A DNA stretch of 64,000 nt from Maylandia zebra (GCF_041146795.1 NC_135170.1:4702533-4766532); one strand, 5' to 3'. Counted from the stretch's first letter, positions 27,114-40,109 are shown. Notes: generated from the letters alone by a model not told the origin. Program-made: numbers and translations.

Positions 27114-27654
27114 TGTTAGGAGATTTTCTACATTATACATTATAACCAAATCTCTATAATACAATATAATCAAGTAGGCCTTATATTCTAACCAAGTATG
27201 CCTTATATTTTGTGTGTTCATATATTTTCACATAACCAAGCCTATTGTTGAAGAATTACCTAATCAAGTCTATTGTTAAAGGAAAACTGATACATTCCTT
27301 ACTTAAGTGTCTGAAATGTTTGAGATGTTTTGACAGCATGATATAATGATGCATTCTTTTCCATAATGTCTGTGATGTCAGATAAAGCATGATATACTTC
27401 TGTATTTTTATCCCAGTGTGTGAAAGATCAGATAAGTTGATTTAATGTTTAACCTTTTCCCTGACTGTTAAAAAGAGGAAGTACTATGTAACCCATTTTT
27501 GCCTTATAAATAAAGCAAGTGAGCCTGTGCTCGGGGTGTGTGTCTTCTCAGAGAGACATTCACCCGTGCGCACGTTTTCTAATTACACTCTGAGTCGGTC
27601 TGCAGTTGTCTCATTTCTCTTACTTGTGTTTTGAACAAATGTCTACCCCTGACA
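27114..27654 (+). repeat. 3' LTR
   Basis: 541 bp, same length and, as far as read, same sequence as the 5' LTR. Followed by the GACGT duplication at 27655-27659. Confidence 0.95.
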
Positions 27655-27946
27655 GACGTCATTATGGAGGCAGATGGTTTCGTATGATGTAACATCTCTC
27701 CTCACTTGTGTTCCCGTCATTGAAGCAGTTGAGGTAGTAAGAGATAACAGGATGACTCCAACTCAGCAACAGAACCACTCTCAGCGTAATGTGTAACATA
27801 ATATATGAAAAGTATTATATAACGATTTATCATATTACATCCTTTAGAAAGCTACAATGAACATGGTTTACTTTGCTATGGCTATCTGAAGATGCAAGTG
27901 TATATACTGCCCCACTCTCTTTAGGTGCTTTCTGGACTCTATATAC

Positions 27947-28973
27947 TAGGCATGGGTACCGGTGTCCGGTGCCATGATGGCACTGGTTCTGACATAAACG
28001 GTAGTAACCAGACCGAAAAGCAGCGCACATTTCGGTGCTTTATTTCCCTGAGCTGTGACACACTTCTAGCCAATCATTTTACGTTTCCCAGGATAGTAGG
28101 CGGGTCCAGGTACGTACGTTCTTTTAGAGCAGAGCTACAGATTAAAATGCCCAAGGTGAAGCGGTCAAAGGTCTGGTTGTACTTCACAGCAAAATATGCA
28201 AACTCAGCAGCAACAAGTGCTTTAAGCTGATACTGTGATACTGTCAAAGGAGGTAACACCTCGAAACTGATGAAACACCTGGCGACGCATAGCGTTTTTT
28301 TTAAAAGCCGAGAAATGCGCCGTATTTGATAGCTTGCTGCGAGACCTCACACTGTGCACGTTGGGTGGGTTGCCAGTTATCGGACCCGGAGCAACATCCC
28401 CCAAAACCCCGAAGAATAGAGTCCTGGCCCCTAGCCCTGCCAGTGTAGCAGAAATGATGAGGATGATGATGCAGCAGCAGCCGTTCTTCTCTGCGTGAGT
28501 AGCTTCATGTTGTTCGTGTGTAATTTACGTTGAGTAGGCTAACCACGTTATTACATTAATGCATGTGAGGTGAACTAGCAAACATCATCATAGCTACATG
28601 CGGCTGTCTTCTTGTTTGATGGCAGATACTCCCTTCACCCTGGCTAAAAAGGCTAAAATGACCAAAGAAAAAGTGGGAAACAGTTAAACATGAGAGGTTT
28701 TTGGACAAAGTTTGTGTTTTTTTTTCATTGTTTAAGCACTGCTTCCAACCAAGAGTGATACCATATATGCCCCATAGCTGCAGAAAAGGCTAACATTGTT
28801 ATCTTTTTACAAAAACAAAACAAAACAGCTGAACATGGGAGGTTTTTGGACAAAGTTTGTGTTCTCCATTCTTTATTAAGCACCGGTTCGAGCACCGTTT
28901 AAGCACCCGCACCGTTTCAAAAGTACCGATTTGGCACCGGTATCGGATAAAACCTAAACGATACCCATCCCTA
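27947..28973 (+). mobile_element. hAT deletion derivative with broken BED finger
   Basis: Inverted ends TAGGCATGGGTACCG (27947) and CGATACCCATCCCTA (to 28973), with a perfect 8-bp duplication CTATATAC (27939-27946, 28974-28981). At 28145-28225 it encodes KRSKVWLYFTAK, the start of a ZBED-type BED zinc finger. The Cys-x2-Cys part is out of frame and the catalytic domain is absent. Non-autonomous. Confidence 0.88.
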
Positions 28974-28981
28974 CTATATAC

Positions 28982-29905
28982 CCAGATCTCTCATACTCCT
29001 CCCAGCCATGCTGTGCAGAAATACTAATTAGCCATCTTTCAGTGGTGCATCTCTAACTGGTCAAAATTCTTTTTTCTGTGGTCAGCAGTCATTCCCTAAT
29101 TCCTTGAAACATAACGTGCAGTGGGATTTGGTGCTCCTGAATCCCCACATGAACATCTCTTGCAATGGGGTTGACGCAAAAGAACATACACTGGCCTGCA
29201 TAAGAGTGGTATTATAACGAGCATAGCTGGGGCCGAGATGAATTCTAGCCTCTCTGAACACGACAGAGCATGCAGCAAACTGAGGAGAGTCCTATTAAAA
29301 CACGTGCACTGGCCATTTCCTGGCTTGATGGTAAATATTACGAAAGCTGCTGGATGAGGCAGCTTCCAAAGCTGTGGCCCAAGAAGCTTTCGGCAAAGTG
29401 TAATGAACAGCCAAAATTATATTTGGTTGAGTGGCCTTGTCAACATTAACAAAGTGGAATCCACTCACACCACCACCTGTATTGTACTTTGATGAATTCT
29501 GAATCCTGACTAAAAATCAGTCTAAAATTAGCTAAGACAGCTAGGTCAAGTAGCTCAATAGTGCTCTGACTCTTTGTCAGTGCTCTGACATGTGAGACCG
29601 TTCAAATGCAAAACATTTGCAAAACATAGAAACTTAAGGGGCTGGCAGTGTCAGGAAACTCACAGAAAGTGCAAATTAAGTTGTTTGGATGACCCAAATT
29701 TGGGTGTGTCTTCCTTCATGCAAACATTGACGAACACTCATTAAAGTTCCATATGTTCTCCTTTACCAGACTAAATCCAGTATGTTATTTGTAGTACTCT
29801 GAAGAAAACTACGGAGAAAGTAAGTCCTCTACTTGCCAGCTGGTGTATACGAGCAATTAATGTCATTTGTTCAATTTCATAATCGATTTGACATTTCAAG
29901 GAGAC
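28982..29905. other. Upstream region of the lectin gene, nothing recognised
   Basis: AT-rich with no recognised domains or repeats. It should contain the lectin promoter, but I see no convincing TATA/initiator pair. Confidence 0.4.
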
Positions 29906-32900
29906 ATGAATGGCATGGATTATATTTGGATCTTCACAGGTAAGACAAATTACCTTTTACTAAATGTATTTTCCCATATAAAGAATCAATGCCAGATATT
30001 TTATTGTTTTAATCTATCTAAAACCCACACCATGAACCACAATTATGAAGGAAAAAAGTGCACAATCACAAAATGTACTCTTCTTTTACTCATAACCTGC
30101 TTTGCTCACTTAGAGATGTTGTGGAATATTATCTTCCCTTAATTCTTTCCTCTTTGGGTGCCTATTTTGAAAAATCAAGAACCCGTTCTAATCTCATGGT
30201 CCTGGGTTTGACCAAATGTTTTGTTTTTTGTTTTGGGCTTATATTATGTTTCTTTTGGATGTAAGAGTGTTTTTAGGCTCTAGTATATTTCTCCTCTGTT
30301 TCCTCTGTTTCAGTCAATGAAAATGTGGGTTTTGCTGGAAAGACAAACACGAGTGTCTTTCCTGCAATGCTTCAAAGGCTCAAATCACATAATGAGGCAT
30401 TAACAGTCATGTCATTTCAGAGCCCTGTTTATCTTTGTTCACGTGATATTCTGAAGAACAATCGACACGGGCTTCGTTTGGACACGCTCCCTTTGTTCAG
30501 CACAGGGCTTCAGTGTCAGACATAATATCCACTAAAGAGTTGCATGTCACTCTACACTCACACATACCAGCCATCAGCTCGCGACAGTTACAAACACGTT
30601 TGTGCAGTGGCTTTGTGGGCTTTGCTGGCAAATAGTTGACTGGAAAAGACACCTCAGCTATCAGAGTAGTTCAGACTTACCACATTACAGTCCAACCGCA
30701 GGTGGAGGGACTTGATGTTGAAATGATAACAAATAGAGCAGAATTAGCAAATGTGCTGGATAATGCTGAAATCTGAATCCCAATTTCAACAAAAAACAGC
30801 ATCGGGTGAAATAATCATTCTACAGTTGTTATGTGAAGAAGACTTTTTTCATTTTCTTTCTCTTTTTTTGGCACTTTTATAAACAGTTGTGTCGTCATCT
30901 TTCACATTGCAAACAAAACTCAGCAAATGAGATAAATAATGCAAAGTAATGCAAAATAATGCAAGTTGTAGAGTTGAGTGTTTTGCAGAATTTGGTTATT
31001 GACCAAAAACACTAAGCATATTACCAAGTCCACATTGTAAGATGTAAGTAAGTACGTTTTATTATTTAAAGTATTGATGACATCTTTTTCAGCAGTGATG
31101 TCTTTGAGAATGCTGTTAACCTATTAAAGCAGCTCACGTAGGGGAGAGTGGTATGTCATGATTCATCATTAAGATGCAAATTCAGAACACATTTTAACGA
31201 CCACTGAATCACTGTGATTTTTACTTTCCACAATAACCATCTACCAACAAAACATATTGTTAAACTTTTCATGTATTTTTTGGAGGCCTAGAATGTGCCT
31301 GTCTCTAAAGAACTTTTGTTCAACATCTGTTATTGACACTGAATCTGTTATGCTAGTATCAATCTGATGTCAATCGACACTATAGATATTTGGATCGATC
31401 CTCCCACCTCTGCTGTTTATATAGTCTTTAAAAGGGAGAAAAACTAAAGCTCTTTAAATACTTTATGTTAACAGGTATTTTCTTCTTGATGGAATCTGGT
31501 GCACCAACAGGTACAACCCTACTCCAACACCCCTTCCCACCACCCTCGACTCCCAGAGTAATCTATTAATTTGACTAATTACTACAGTTTTTTTTCTTAA
31601 TAAGGTCATCTCCTCCAAAACCTGGCACTGAATCAGAATGCTGTACAGTCCTCAAACAATGACAGCCTGGGTTTTGCTGACAAGGCAGTTGATGGCAACA
31701 GAGACTCGAGCTATCAAAGAGGGTCCTGCACACTTACCACCTCACAATCTGATCCCTGGTGGAGGGTAGACCTGAAGAAAGTGTACACAATCGGCGCTGT
31801 ACTAATTACCAGTACAGTAGAACTAGAAAACGGGCTGGATGGTGCTGAAATTTGGATTGGAAAGTCAACAGAGATCAATGACCATGAAAGCATGAGGTGA
31901 AAACACTTGATAAAGCCCCAAATAATGAAATCATTATGTGAATAAGATTTATTCCTTCACTTTCTTTCTGTTTTTTTTGGGCTCTTGCATACACAGGTGT
32001 GCTGTGATCTCTCACTTTCCCAGTGGACAGACATTTTACTTTCCCTGCAGGTCTTTTGAAGGACAATACGTCACAGTGTTTCTCCCTGGAAGCAAGAAGA
32101 TCCTAAGTCTCTGTGAGGTTGAAGTGTACTATGGTAATCACATTTCAGTCTGATTCTGATACAGACGTCTGGTATTTCATAGACTCTGAAACTCAGAAAA
32201 TGTTATGAAAATTAAGTGTGACCTTTAAAATAACTGCACAGTGCACCTTCTGCAGAAACCGACTTTTCCTGGTTTTCTTTCAAGGATACCCATCACCCAA
32301 TTTAGCACTTAAAGGAGAAGCTACTCAGTCATCTACGCTCTCTTTTGCTGCTGCATCCAAAGCCATCGACGGTAGACGGAACTCGTTCTATACCAATGGG
32401 TTCTGCAGCCACACTGCTGAAGACGAGACCGACCCCTGGTGGCGGGTAGACCTGCAGCACAGCTTTACAATCACTACTGTAAAAGTCACCAACAGAGGAG
32501 ATTGCTGTGCTGAAAGACTGGATGGAGCTGAGATCCGAATAGGGAACTCACTGGAGAACAATGGAAACAATAATCCCAAGTAATGATGAGAATTCAATTT
32601 TCATTATGAAATGAAATTAAGAGATACATGCTATCCAACTTTGGGAAAATCCATATTAACAGAATATTGTCTGCATATATTCGTCTGTCAGGTGTGCTTC
32701 CATCTCCCACATAAAAGCGGGTAAAACCTACACATACCAGTGTGACGGAGGCAGCATGGAGGGTCGCTTTGTGAACCTGTTTCTTCCTGGACAGAAGAAA
32801 ACTCTCACCCTGTGTGAAGTGGAGGTGTATGCTGCCCGAGGTAGAGCTTTTAGTGAGTGAATCTGATCTACTGAAACACACCTGCCTGATAATGACTCAT

Positions 32901-34808
32901 GTCTGTTTGTTCTTTTCGATACTCAGTGGAACCGCTTCCAAATGTGGCCTTAAACAAAGAAACAGTACAGTCATCGACTTGGTCTGGGACAGAATATTGG
33001 GCCTCAAAAGCTGTCGATGGATGCAGAAATGGACAACTGCCACAAGGATGCTGTACCCACACTTCACCAACAGAGGACTCGCCCTGGTGGCACATAGACT
33101 TGTTGGGTCTCCATAAGGTCACTGCTGTCACCATCATCAACAGAGTCGGGAGTACAGCTTACAGGCTTATTGGGGCGCAGATCTTGATTGGGAACTCACT
33201 GGATCAAAATGGAATTAAAAACTCCATGTAGGACACGATTTCTCCATAAATATTTATGATTTTATTTTTCTCATTTAAACAACAGCACATTATTGTTTAG
33301 CCAAAACATTTTCTTTTGTAGATAAAATAAGTTTGATGTTTGTGTAAATCTATCAGGTGTGGCACTATCAATTCATTAGGGAGTTCCCCAACACACACAT
33401 TCCAGTGTAATGAAATGGAAGGTCGCTACATCACTGTGTTCTTACCAGGACCTCAGAAAATACTGACGATGTGTGAAGTGGAGGTGTTTGCTTCTCTCTC
33501 TGGTATGGCCGTGGTGTGTTTGTTTCTAGCACCATATGTTGTGGTTGCATGTGCTTGTTGTTGCTTTCTTTATTGTCTCTATATTGCTTTCCACCTCTCA
33601 GTATTCATGTTTTAATTTGGAGCTGAAAGCAACCTTACAATTCAGCCTGTTAAAACAAAATGAAAACAACCAAACATGGTTGGAACAAACGCAACCTGTC
33701 AAAATTTTTCTTCTCAGCCCCCAAAGCTGTCACTCCTCCACCAACTCCTCCACCATCTCCTCCCACTGTGAGCGTACTGCTGGGCGAAAGGAATGTGATG
33801 GTTGTGGGAAAGAGGCTTTGCTGGTCTGATGCTCTGATGTACTGTAGACATTATCACTGGGACCTGCTCAGCCTTCACAGCCAACAGGAGCAAGACGAGT
33901 TGGAGCAGCTGCTGGGCAGCCTTCCCTTCACCCTCACAGACTACATCTGGCTGGGACTGCGCAGGTACTGTGCTTATCATGTAAATGCTCTTAACACCTC
34001 AATGAATGAACAGGACATAATATGAATGAGATGTTGTTCATGTCCAGTTGCAATACAATGTAAAAAGAAATCTATCCAATGATTAGAAATGTGAAATGAC
34101 CACAAAGAGACAGAAGAAGAAGTAACCACATCAAATAAAAATATCACCACAAAGCAATGCAAACAATGTACACAATGACTCAAACTGACTAGGAAAGGTT
34201 TAAAAGAAGATAGAGAACACACAAAGTTACCAACAGAGCACCACTTATCTAACCGAGGGTCACAGGAGTGCAGTTAGTTCATAATAACCCTGAACTTGGT
34301 AGGAGGAAGAAAATGGATGAATGGTTGGTTTTAGGTTTTTGGCCCCATTTAACATCATAAAGATAAATCTGCATCATATAATTGTGGAAAAAAGAGAAAA
34401 AGCTTTTAAACATCCACAGGTAACATAAACAGCAGCATTTTGTTCACTCTGTCCAACAGGTCACTAAGAGGAAATGACTGGTTCTGGATGTCTGGACATT
34501 CCATGAATTTCTTCCATTGGCCACAAAATTGGGTCCCTCGCTATTATTCGAACACCTGTGGTGGCATGGGCAGCACAGAGGACTTCCAGTGGAAGGACAT
34601 CCACTGTGGGAAACAACTCAACTTCATTTGCCAATTAGGTTGGGCTTATACCACTGTAATGCATTCTGCGATTAGTTGTACACTTGTGATTCCTCACAGT
34701 ATCGTGTTTCTGGGGATTAATTACTCTACTCTCTGTTCATTAGGTGCTGGGGACGACATGCAAAGAGTGTATTTCTACAGCACCAAGAAAGACAGAACCC
34801 TAGAGTAA
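29906..34808 (+). CDS. Secreted lectin: signal peptide, three F-type (FTP) domains, proline-rich linker, C-type lectin-like domain
   Basis: Eleven coding exons join in phase to 626 residues: 29906-29939, 31475-31510, 31605-31896, 31997-32133, 32285-32579, 32692-32840, 32927-33227, 33357-33502, 33718-33964, 34460-34638 and 34744-34808 (TAA). Exons 1-2 give a hydrophobic leader (MDYIWIFTG, IFFLMESGAPT). Each FTP domain uses two exons: residues 24-166, 167-314 and 315-463, with the family marks AVDG/AIDG, DPWWRVDL, GAEIRIGNS, EGRY/F-VTVFLPG and LCEVEVY. Domain 2 keeps the fucose-site set H209, R237, D239, C240-C241 and R244. A Pro/Thr linker (465-483) precedes a CTLD (LCWSDALMYCRHY, WLGLR, WKDIHCGKQLNFIC). 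Family knowledge: FTP lectins bind fucose and act in fish innate immunity. The first ATG (M1) or M4 could start. The exact ortholog is unknown. Confidence 0.85.
30600..30935 (+). pseudogene. Fossil FTP exon pair inside lectin intron 1
   Basis: 30610-30775 aligns with the FTP1 first exon (31665-31860): GTGGGCTTTGCTGGCAAA, CTCAGCTATCA, GACTTACCACATTACA, CCGCAGGTGGAGGGACTTGA and GATAATGCTGAAATCTG each have counterparts. It carries stops (such as the TAG in GCAAATAGTTGACTGG). The following intron and second-exon start are also recognisable at 30810-30920 (TTGTGTCGTCATCTTTCAC against GTGTGCTGTGATCTCTCAC). A dead tandem copy of the two-exon FTP unit. Confidence 0.8.
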
Positions 34809-35433
34809 AGGCCAACAACATATTGCAAATGCAAATTGCAATGTGTATAAGGGGGGCTCATCTCACCTTATAGGAGGCAACCTTTCTGCAAACAGCTGCA
34901 GTCGGACTTGGACTGACTGCAGTCACTCAGAGAGAGATTAGTGAAGGTTTCAAATAATTGCTGTCCAATTTATAAATGCAGACTAACTGCTACAACGATT
35001 CCATCAGTTTGAATGAGGCTTTATCAGTGAGAACAACTCAACTTCAGGTTATATTCCTTTGTTACTAGGTTACTGAGTGCAGATGTAAAAGTTAACTATG
35101 AATTTCTGTTAAATGGGTTTTTCTCTCTATATAGACAGATCGGTGATTTACAATTTATTACTGTTAGTTGCCGTATTATCAGAAACATATTGCATGTAAT
35201 TACCAGCTTGACCCCATTCATCTCCTCCTAGATGAGTCGACCAATCATGATGAAACTTTGCACAGACATTGTCTAGGGCTCTGTAAGTGCCAACATCTAA
35301 TTGCTATATACAAATGTTTTACCCACAATTGTATATATTTGATAGATTAGAGTGTTTGTTGCAATATAATGTATCATAGCATCATCACTATAGTGATTGT
35401 ATGTTTGTATGTTTCCTCTCTGCTAGTTTAAAA

Positions 35434-35439
35434 AATAAA
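35434..35439 (+). promoter_or_regulatory. Probable lectin polyadenylation signal
   Basis: AATAAA followed by GTGTCACTGTGTT, about 630 bases after the lectin stop and the first good signal on this strand. Confidence 0.55.
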
Positions 35440-35459
35440 GTGTCACTGTGTTAATGAAC

Positions 35460-38400
35460 CTTTATGAACCATTTGATTTTAATTTGATTACAAAAGTAGC
35501 TTTAAAGGTGTTTCTGTATTATATGAATGATCTTAGCAATGAAATGCAGATCACCGCTGAAAAAACACAGAACTAAACTAGGTGATTAGTTAGTAGCTGG
35601 CAGTGAGGGATACTGCAAGGATTAGTGCAGAGGGGGTGAGAGAGAGAGACAGTCGTGCACACCAGCTTCTCTTTAATCAGTGGTGGAGGATTTATGGTGG
35701 AGAACATTTGGATGCAGAAAGTAATAACAGAAAAAGACACAAGACGGACTGAGGTTACATCATGTGAGTTATGCTTTTCCTCTTTTATTTTCACTGTATC
35801 ATGTTTTACTTTAGGTATATAATGCATATAAAATATACATTTAATCAAACTGTTGACATTAATATTGTCTATAGATATAAAGTATCAAGCTTTGTATCTA
35901 TTAGTGTCTTATTTCAGGTCTTATTTACAGTTAATACCTCCCTGCTTTTGTACACGTCTGTGTATTTATAAGCATATTACAGTCATGCTGTAAATTTCTT
36001 AAGATATAACCATGTAGACATTAATTTGCACCCTTCAGTTATTGAGTATCGATTGTTTTTGAGCAGTGAGAAAGTTCCCTCTTGGAAAATACATTTGATG
36101 ATACATAGTGTAGGATTCCTAAGGTGGCAAAGATTAGTTTAAGTGGATTATAGGAATCTACCTCTATTTCTAGTGTCTGTGATCACGTGAAGTCACCTGC
36201 TGTATTCGCCTGTAACATCTCTGTTTGTTATGGAGGTTAAAGGTTTGCTTCTTTCCTGTCAGGGCTACTGTAAGTGCAGATGACTTTTTCCAGTAACTTT
36301 GTTTTGATAAGCTAATCTATTCCACAAAAAGGATCTGTTTTGTCATGGTTGGCAGCTATGGGCTGCTGTATTAGAGGTGAACCTTGATTTTTTTGTTGGT
36401 TCATTTTCCATCTACTAACAGGAAGAAGTGAGGTTTAGACATCAATAAGTCTATTTGATTAATCAATCCAAGTATTTGGTGGAGGCATGTTGGATGATCT
36501 GATGGCTCACTGAAGCTTGTATACGTCAGCTCTGTAAACTCTGAGGTGCAACATTTCAAAAATAGCTTTTGAGATGTTTCCTTGTAAATAAAATGATGAA
36601 CCAGCCAGCAGGCAATAAATGCCATCCACAGAGCTGCTGTTAAAAACAGCAGTAGAGCCCCAGCTGTGAGTCACCTTGTGCTCCTTTATGAAAGACAATG
36701 TATTGGCAAGGAATATCCACAATCTGTAGTTCCTCCAACAGTGCCGATCACCAGAGTATCCAGCGCATTTCCAGATCGATGAGGTGAAACGATGATGTTC
36801 TGAAGACAAACTACAGAAAAGTGCATCTTTGATGTTTTACAAAGTGCATTTTTATCCTTTTGGGGGTTTTTGTATCCAAGACGTGATCATATGAACAACC
36901 CAGATACAAAATATTACCTCATTATCAAGGTGAGATGGAGATGGGTAGCAAAGGGGCTTGCAGATACAGAGCAACTTTAAGAAGACTAATGCAGCTTAAA
37001 CTGCAAATCCTATATGAAAGGTTGATGTGCTGAATGGTATGCATGATTTACTCTTTAACCATAACACAAATCTGATTATTACATCATAGCTAATAACCTG
37101 TATACGCTGAACACCTTTCTAAGCTGTCTTCCTCTTGGCAGCACTTTCACAAAGTGCAGATTTTACAGTAATGTGCAAACATTTTTGAGTTTTGAGTTTT
37201 TAATCATAGGAACAAGTTAGTGCATTAAATGAAAAACAAAGTGCTGATTCACATGTCTGCTGCATTTTGTGTCAGCTGGAATTGTCTCCTTTCCAGTTTA
37301 TTCTATGCTAAAACAAGCACTCTTGCTATGAATACCATTTATACAGTGTCAGTCACAATAGGGTCCTTTTACTCAGTTACACAACACTGCAATTAAAGAA
37401 CATGAGAATGTGAGGCTGATGCAGAATATTAACACACTTTACTGGCTATTGTCATGTTTGACAAACTCTGAGATTCAGGTTTCTTTGTTTGTAACACGAG
37501 TTTTCTTAACAAAACAGGAAAAAGAAACCGTTGCTACTATTGTGTGTGGGGCATCCTTTCTCTTCAAGAGTTGGTTCACATTAATAATCTTTCAACTGAA
37601 TTTCAGTCTTCTGACGTGTGATTTGGGTGGACTGTGTTTCTCCAAGCTTTAAATTCTGGACAGACACACACATTACTGACCAGGATTCTGACTTTGGGTG
37701 GAGCCCAGCTTAAAGCTGCTGTGACCCAGAAAACATGTGCAATTATCATCCAAAGGTTTTGGGGTGTTCTAAATCCCTCCAAACAGGTGGTTATTTAACA
37801 CACCTTCCTGTGGCATAAACAGTAATATGATACATAGTATGATGCTTGCTATTATCCAGGATCCTCACTATACCATCTGAGGCTTATACCTACTGAGACA
37901 TTTATTTGATTTAAACTAATATGTTATACGCTGATGATCCCATCCTGTAAAAACATAAAATGAAGCATTCATTTATTTGCAATTGAAATAATTTAATTGT
38001 ATTTTACTTTGACTCACATGTTTTTTTTATTTTTGTGTGTAAATATGTTTTAACCTCTTTTTGATGCAGTTTAGTGTTAACAGCAATGTGCGGTGTGCAA
38101 ATCCATTCAAAATACACATACAGTGAATTATTCTATGTATCTATCTGCATGCACAAACACAGACACACAAACATGCTTCGGTCTCCCTCTCTAATCCTCT
38201 GCTTATACAATCAGGGGGCTGTAAGGGTCATTGTAACAAAGCTTGCCAGCTGAACCAGATCTCATTATTGAAATATGTTGCCTATGAGCCTCTCCGTGTG
38301 CAGTAGTGCATATCAGCAGGGAGACATGTATCTAAATCAGGACTAATCACAGACAGATGGAGACAACAGAGGGAGGAGGAGTGAAGGAGAAGTGGTGACA

Positions 38401-40100
38401 GTGTGGGCGGAGAAAGGGGAGGAACCCCGGAGAGGCAAACTGTCCTTAATTTGGTTAAGCCTGAGATTTTTGGATTACCTTTGGCAATTAATCTTGTTAC
38501 AGTGCTGTGCAGCGACAGAGGGACGTGGGAGGGGCCTGTGTGTGTTTAAAAGTAACTAACCTTGTGGTCTGCTATGATGTAGCTTATTTATCTGCTCAGC
38601 TACATAGGTAGGATGAGTAATATGTATTTGTATTAGGTTGTTACATTGTAGAAAATGAAACAATGTAGCCACTTTCAAATGGACTAGAAGTGTGTTAGTG
38701 TAAACCAAGAATCAGAAACGGGAAGTGTTACTGACTGACAAACAGAGATGTTCACAAAATAACAGCTTGTTAGCCAAACGCTCCAAAAAAGTATGCCTTT
38801 AACATCAGGTTGTATTAAGTGAATTTTTGGATTTGAGAAAACCTGGAAAAAATGTCTTTGAGAAAATAAATCAGACCTTACTCATTCAGACCTAGTCCTG
38901 TTAGCTGTTAATGTCTGGCTGCTAGGGAAAAAAGTGTAGTCTCCAACTGGTAGGTAACTGGTTCTGGAGTTTCCTGGTTAAAAACCTTCATTTGATTGAT
39001 TTGGTCGCTAACAAATTGCTGTGGTCACTGCCAGTTTGCACAGTGGGTTCTCTTAACTTTGATGTAAACATGCGCAAACTGTGACAAGTGCAAAACAAAC
39101 CAGAAACATCAACTGTTTGCCTTCAAAGGAAAAGTTGCATGATTTGAAATGTCTTGGGTGAAGCAGGAAGGCACAACTTTTACCTTTTTAAGTTTCACTA
39201 CAAATTGTAGGGGCCACAAAGGGGCTACTTAAAAAAATCTCTAAATAATGAAATTAAATATCAATCAAAAATTGGCTCCTTAAACTGTTGCATAGGTAGT
39301 CTAGAATATGCTGATTGTTCTATTAATCTTGTACATGTGGAACTCTAAAAGCACCTGATTTTACTGGGTAATTCAGTTTCCTACTATATTATTATACATT
39401 CAGAAAACGTACAGATACATTTACTTGTTATCTAGTTTGAACACAATGTATGAAATAAGTGAATACCTTATCAAATATAACACAGATTAAACTACACAAC
39501 AGCAGTCTATGTAAAAGGGATGAAGTTACAGTGACACTTACACACAAATGAGTTTGAATATTTCACTTACCTGATAAAACACAATGCTTTAGACTAAGCA
39601 CACACTTTGAGCATGAGAATGAGGCGATGGAGAGAGGATTAAAGGGATTACAGTCAGGTCAAAGGTCAAAAAGGACAGAATGAAATGAGGGCACATTTAA
39701 ATCAGAGTGAAACAGTGAGAAGAGCTATTACTTTACTGCACTTTGTAGTAATTCTGTTGCATCGTGTAGGTAAAATTAAAAAATCCAATTAATCTAAAGA
39801 CTAAAATTAGTGGAGGTTTTAACCTCCCCACAATCAATTTGTAATATTGTTCCCAAAAGCTGCCCACCATTGCTGGACATGTGTGGCTGCCTGATCACAA
39901 CCATTTTATCAACCATATAAATACAAATGAACTGCTGTGCACCCGGCGAGAGGCGGGGTGCACCCTGCACAGGCCACCAATCTGTTGCAGGGAAACTCTA
40001 ATTTAACTTTTAACAATGAATTTAATTTATTTGATTCATTTCATATCAATTTAATTTTCATATGCTTTTATATTTTTATATGTGAATGCTGATCCACAGC
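35460..40100. other. Intergenic between lectin and synaptotagmin
   Basis: No gene recognised and no open frame above 100 codons with domain content. 38380-38540 is a G-rich patch (GGGCGGAGAAAGGGGAGG, GGGAGGGGCC) that could belong to the upstream synaptotagmin promoter or a conserved element; this is a guess from composition. 39938-40000 contains the GGCGAGAGGCGGGGTGCACC block of a common teleost dispersed repeat. Confidence 0.4.
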
Positions 40101-40109
40101 AAATGCCAG

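Larger units (their letters stand above)
25260..27654 (+). mobile_element. Complete non-autonomous LTR retroelement, 2395 bp
   Basis: Two 541-bp direct repeats (25260-25800 and 27114-27654) bound 1313 bp of internal DNA. The LTRs start TGTTAGGAG and end CCCCTGACA (TG...CA). A 5-bp target duplication GACGT lies at 25255-25259 and 27655-27659. A primer-binding site and a polypurine tract are in the correct places. The interior has one 115-codon frame and no protease, RT, integrase or envelope, so the element must be moved by proteins from elsewhere. The LTRs read as identical by eye, implying a recent insertion. Confidence 0.95.
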
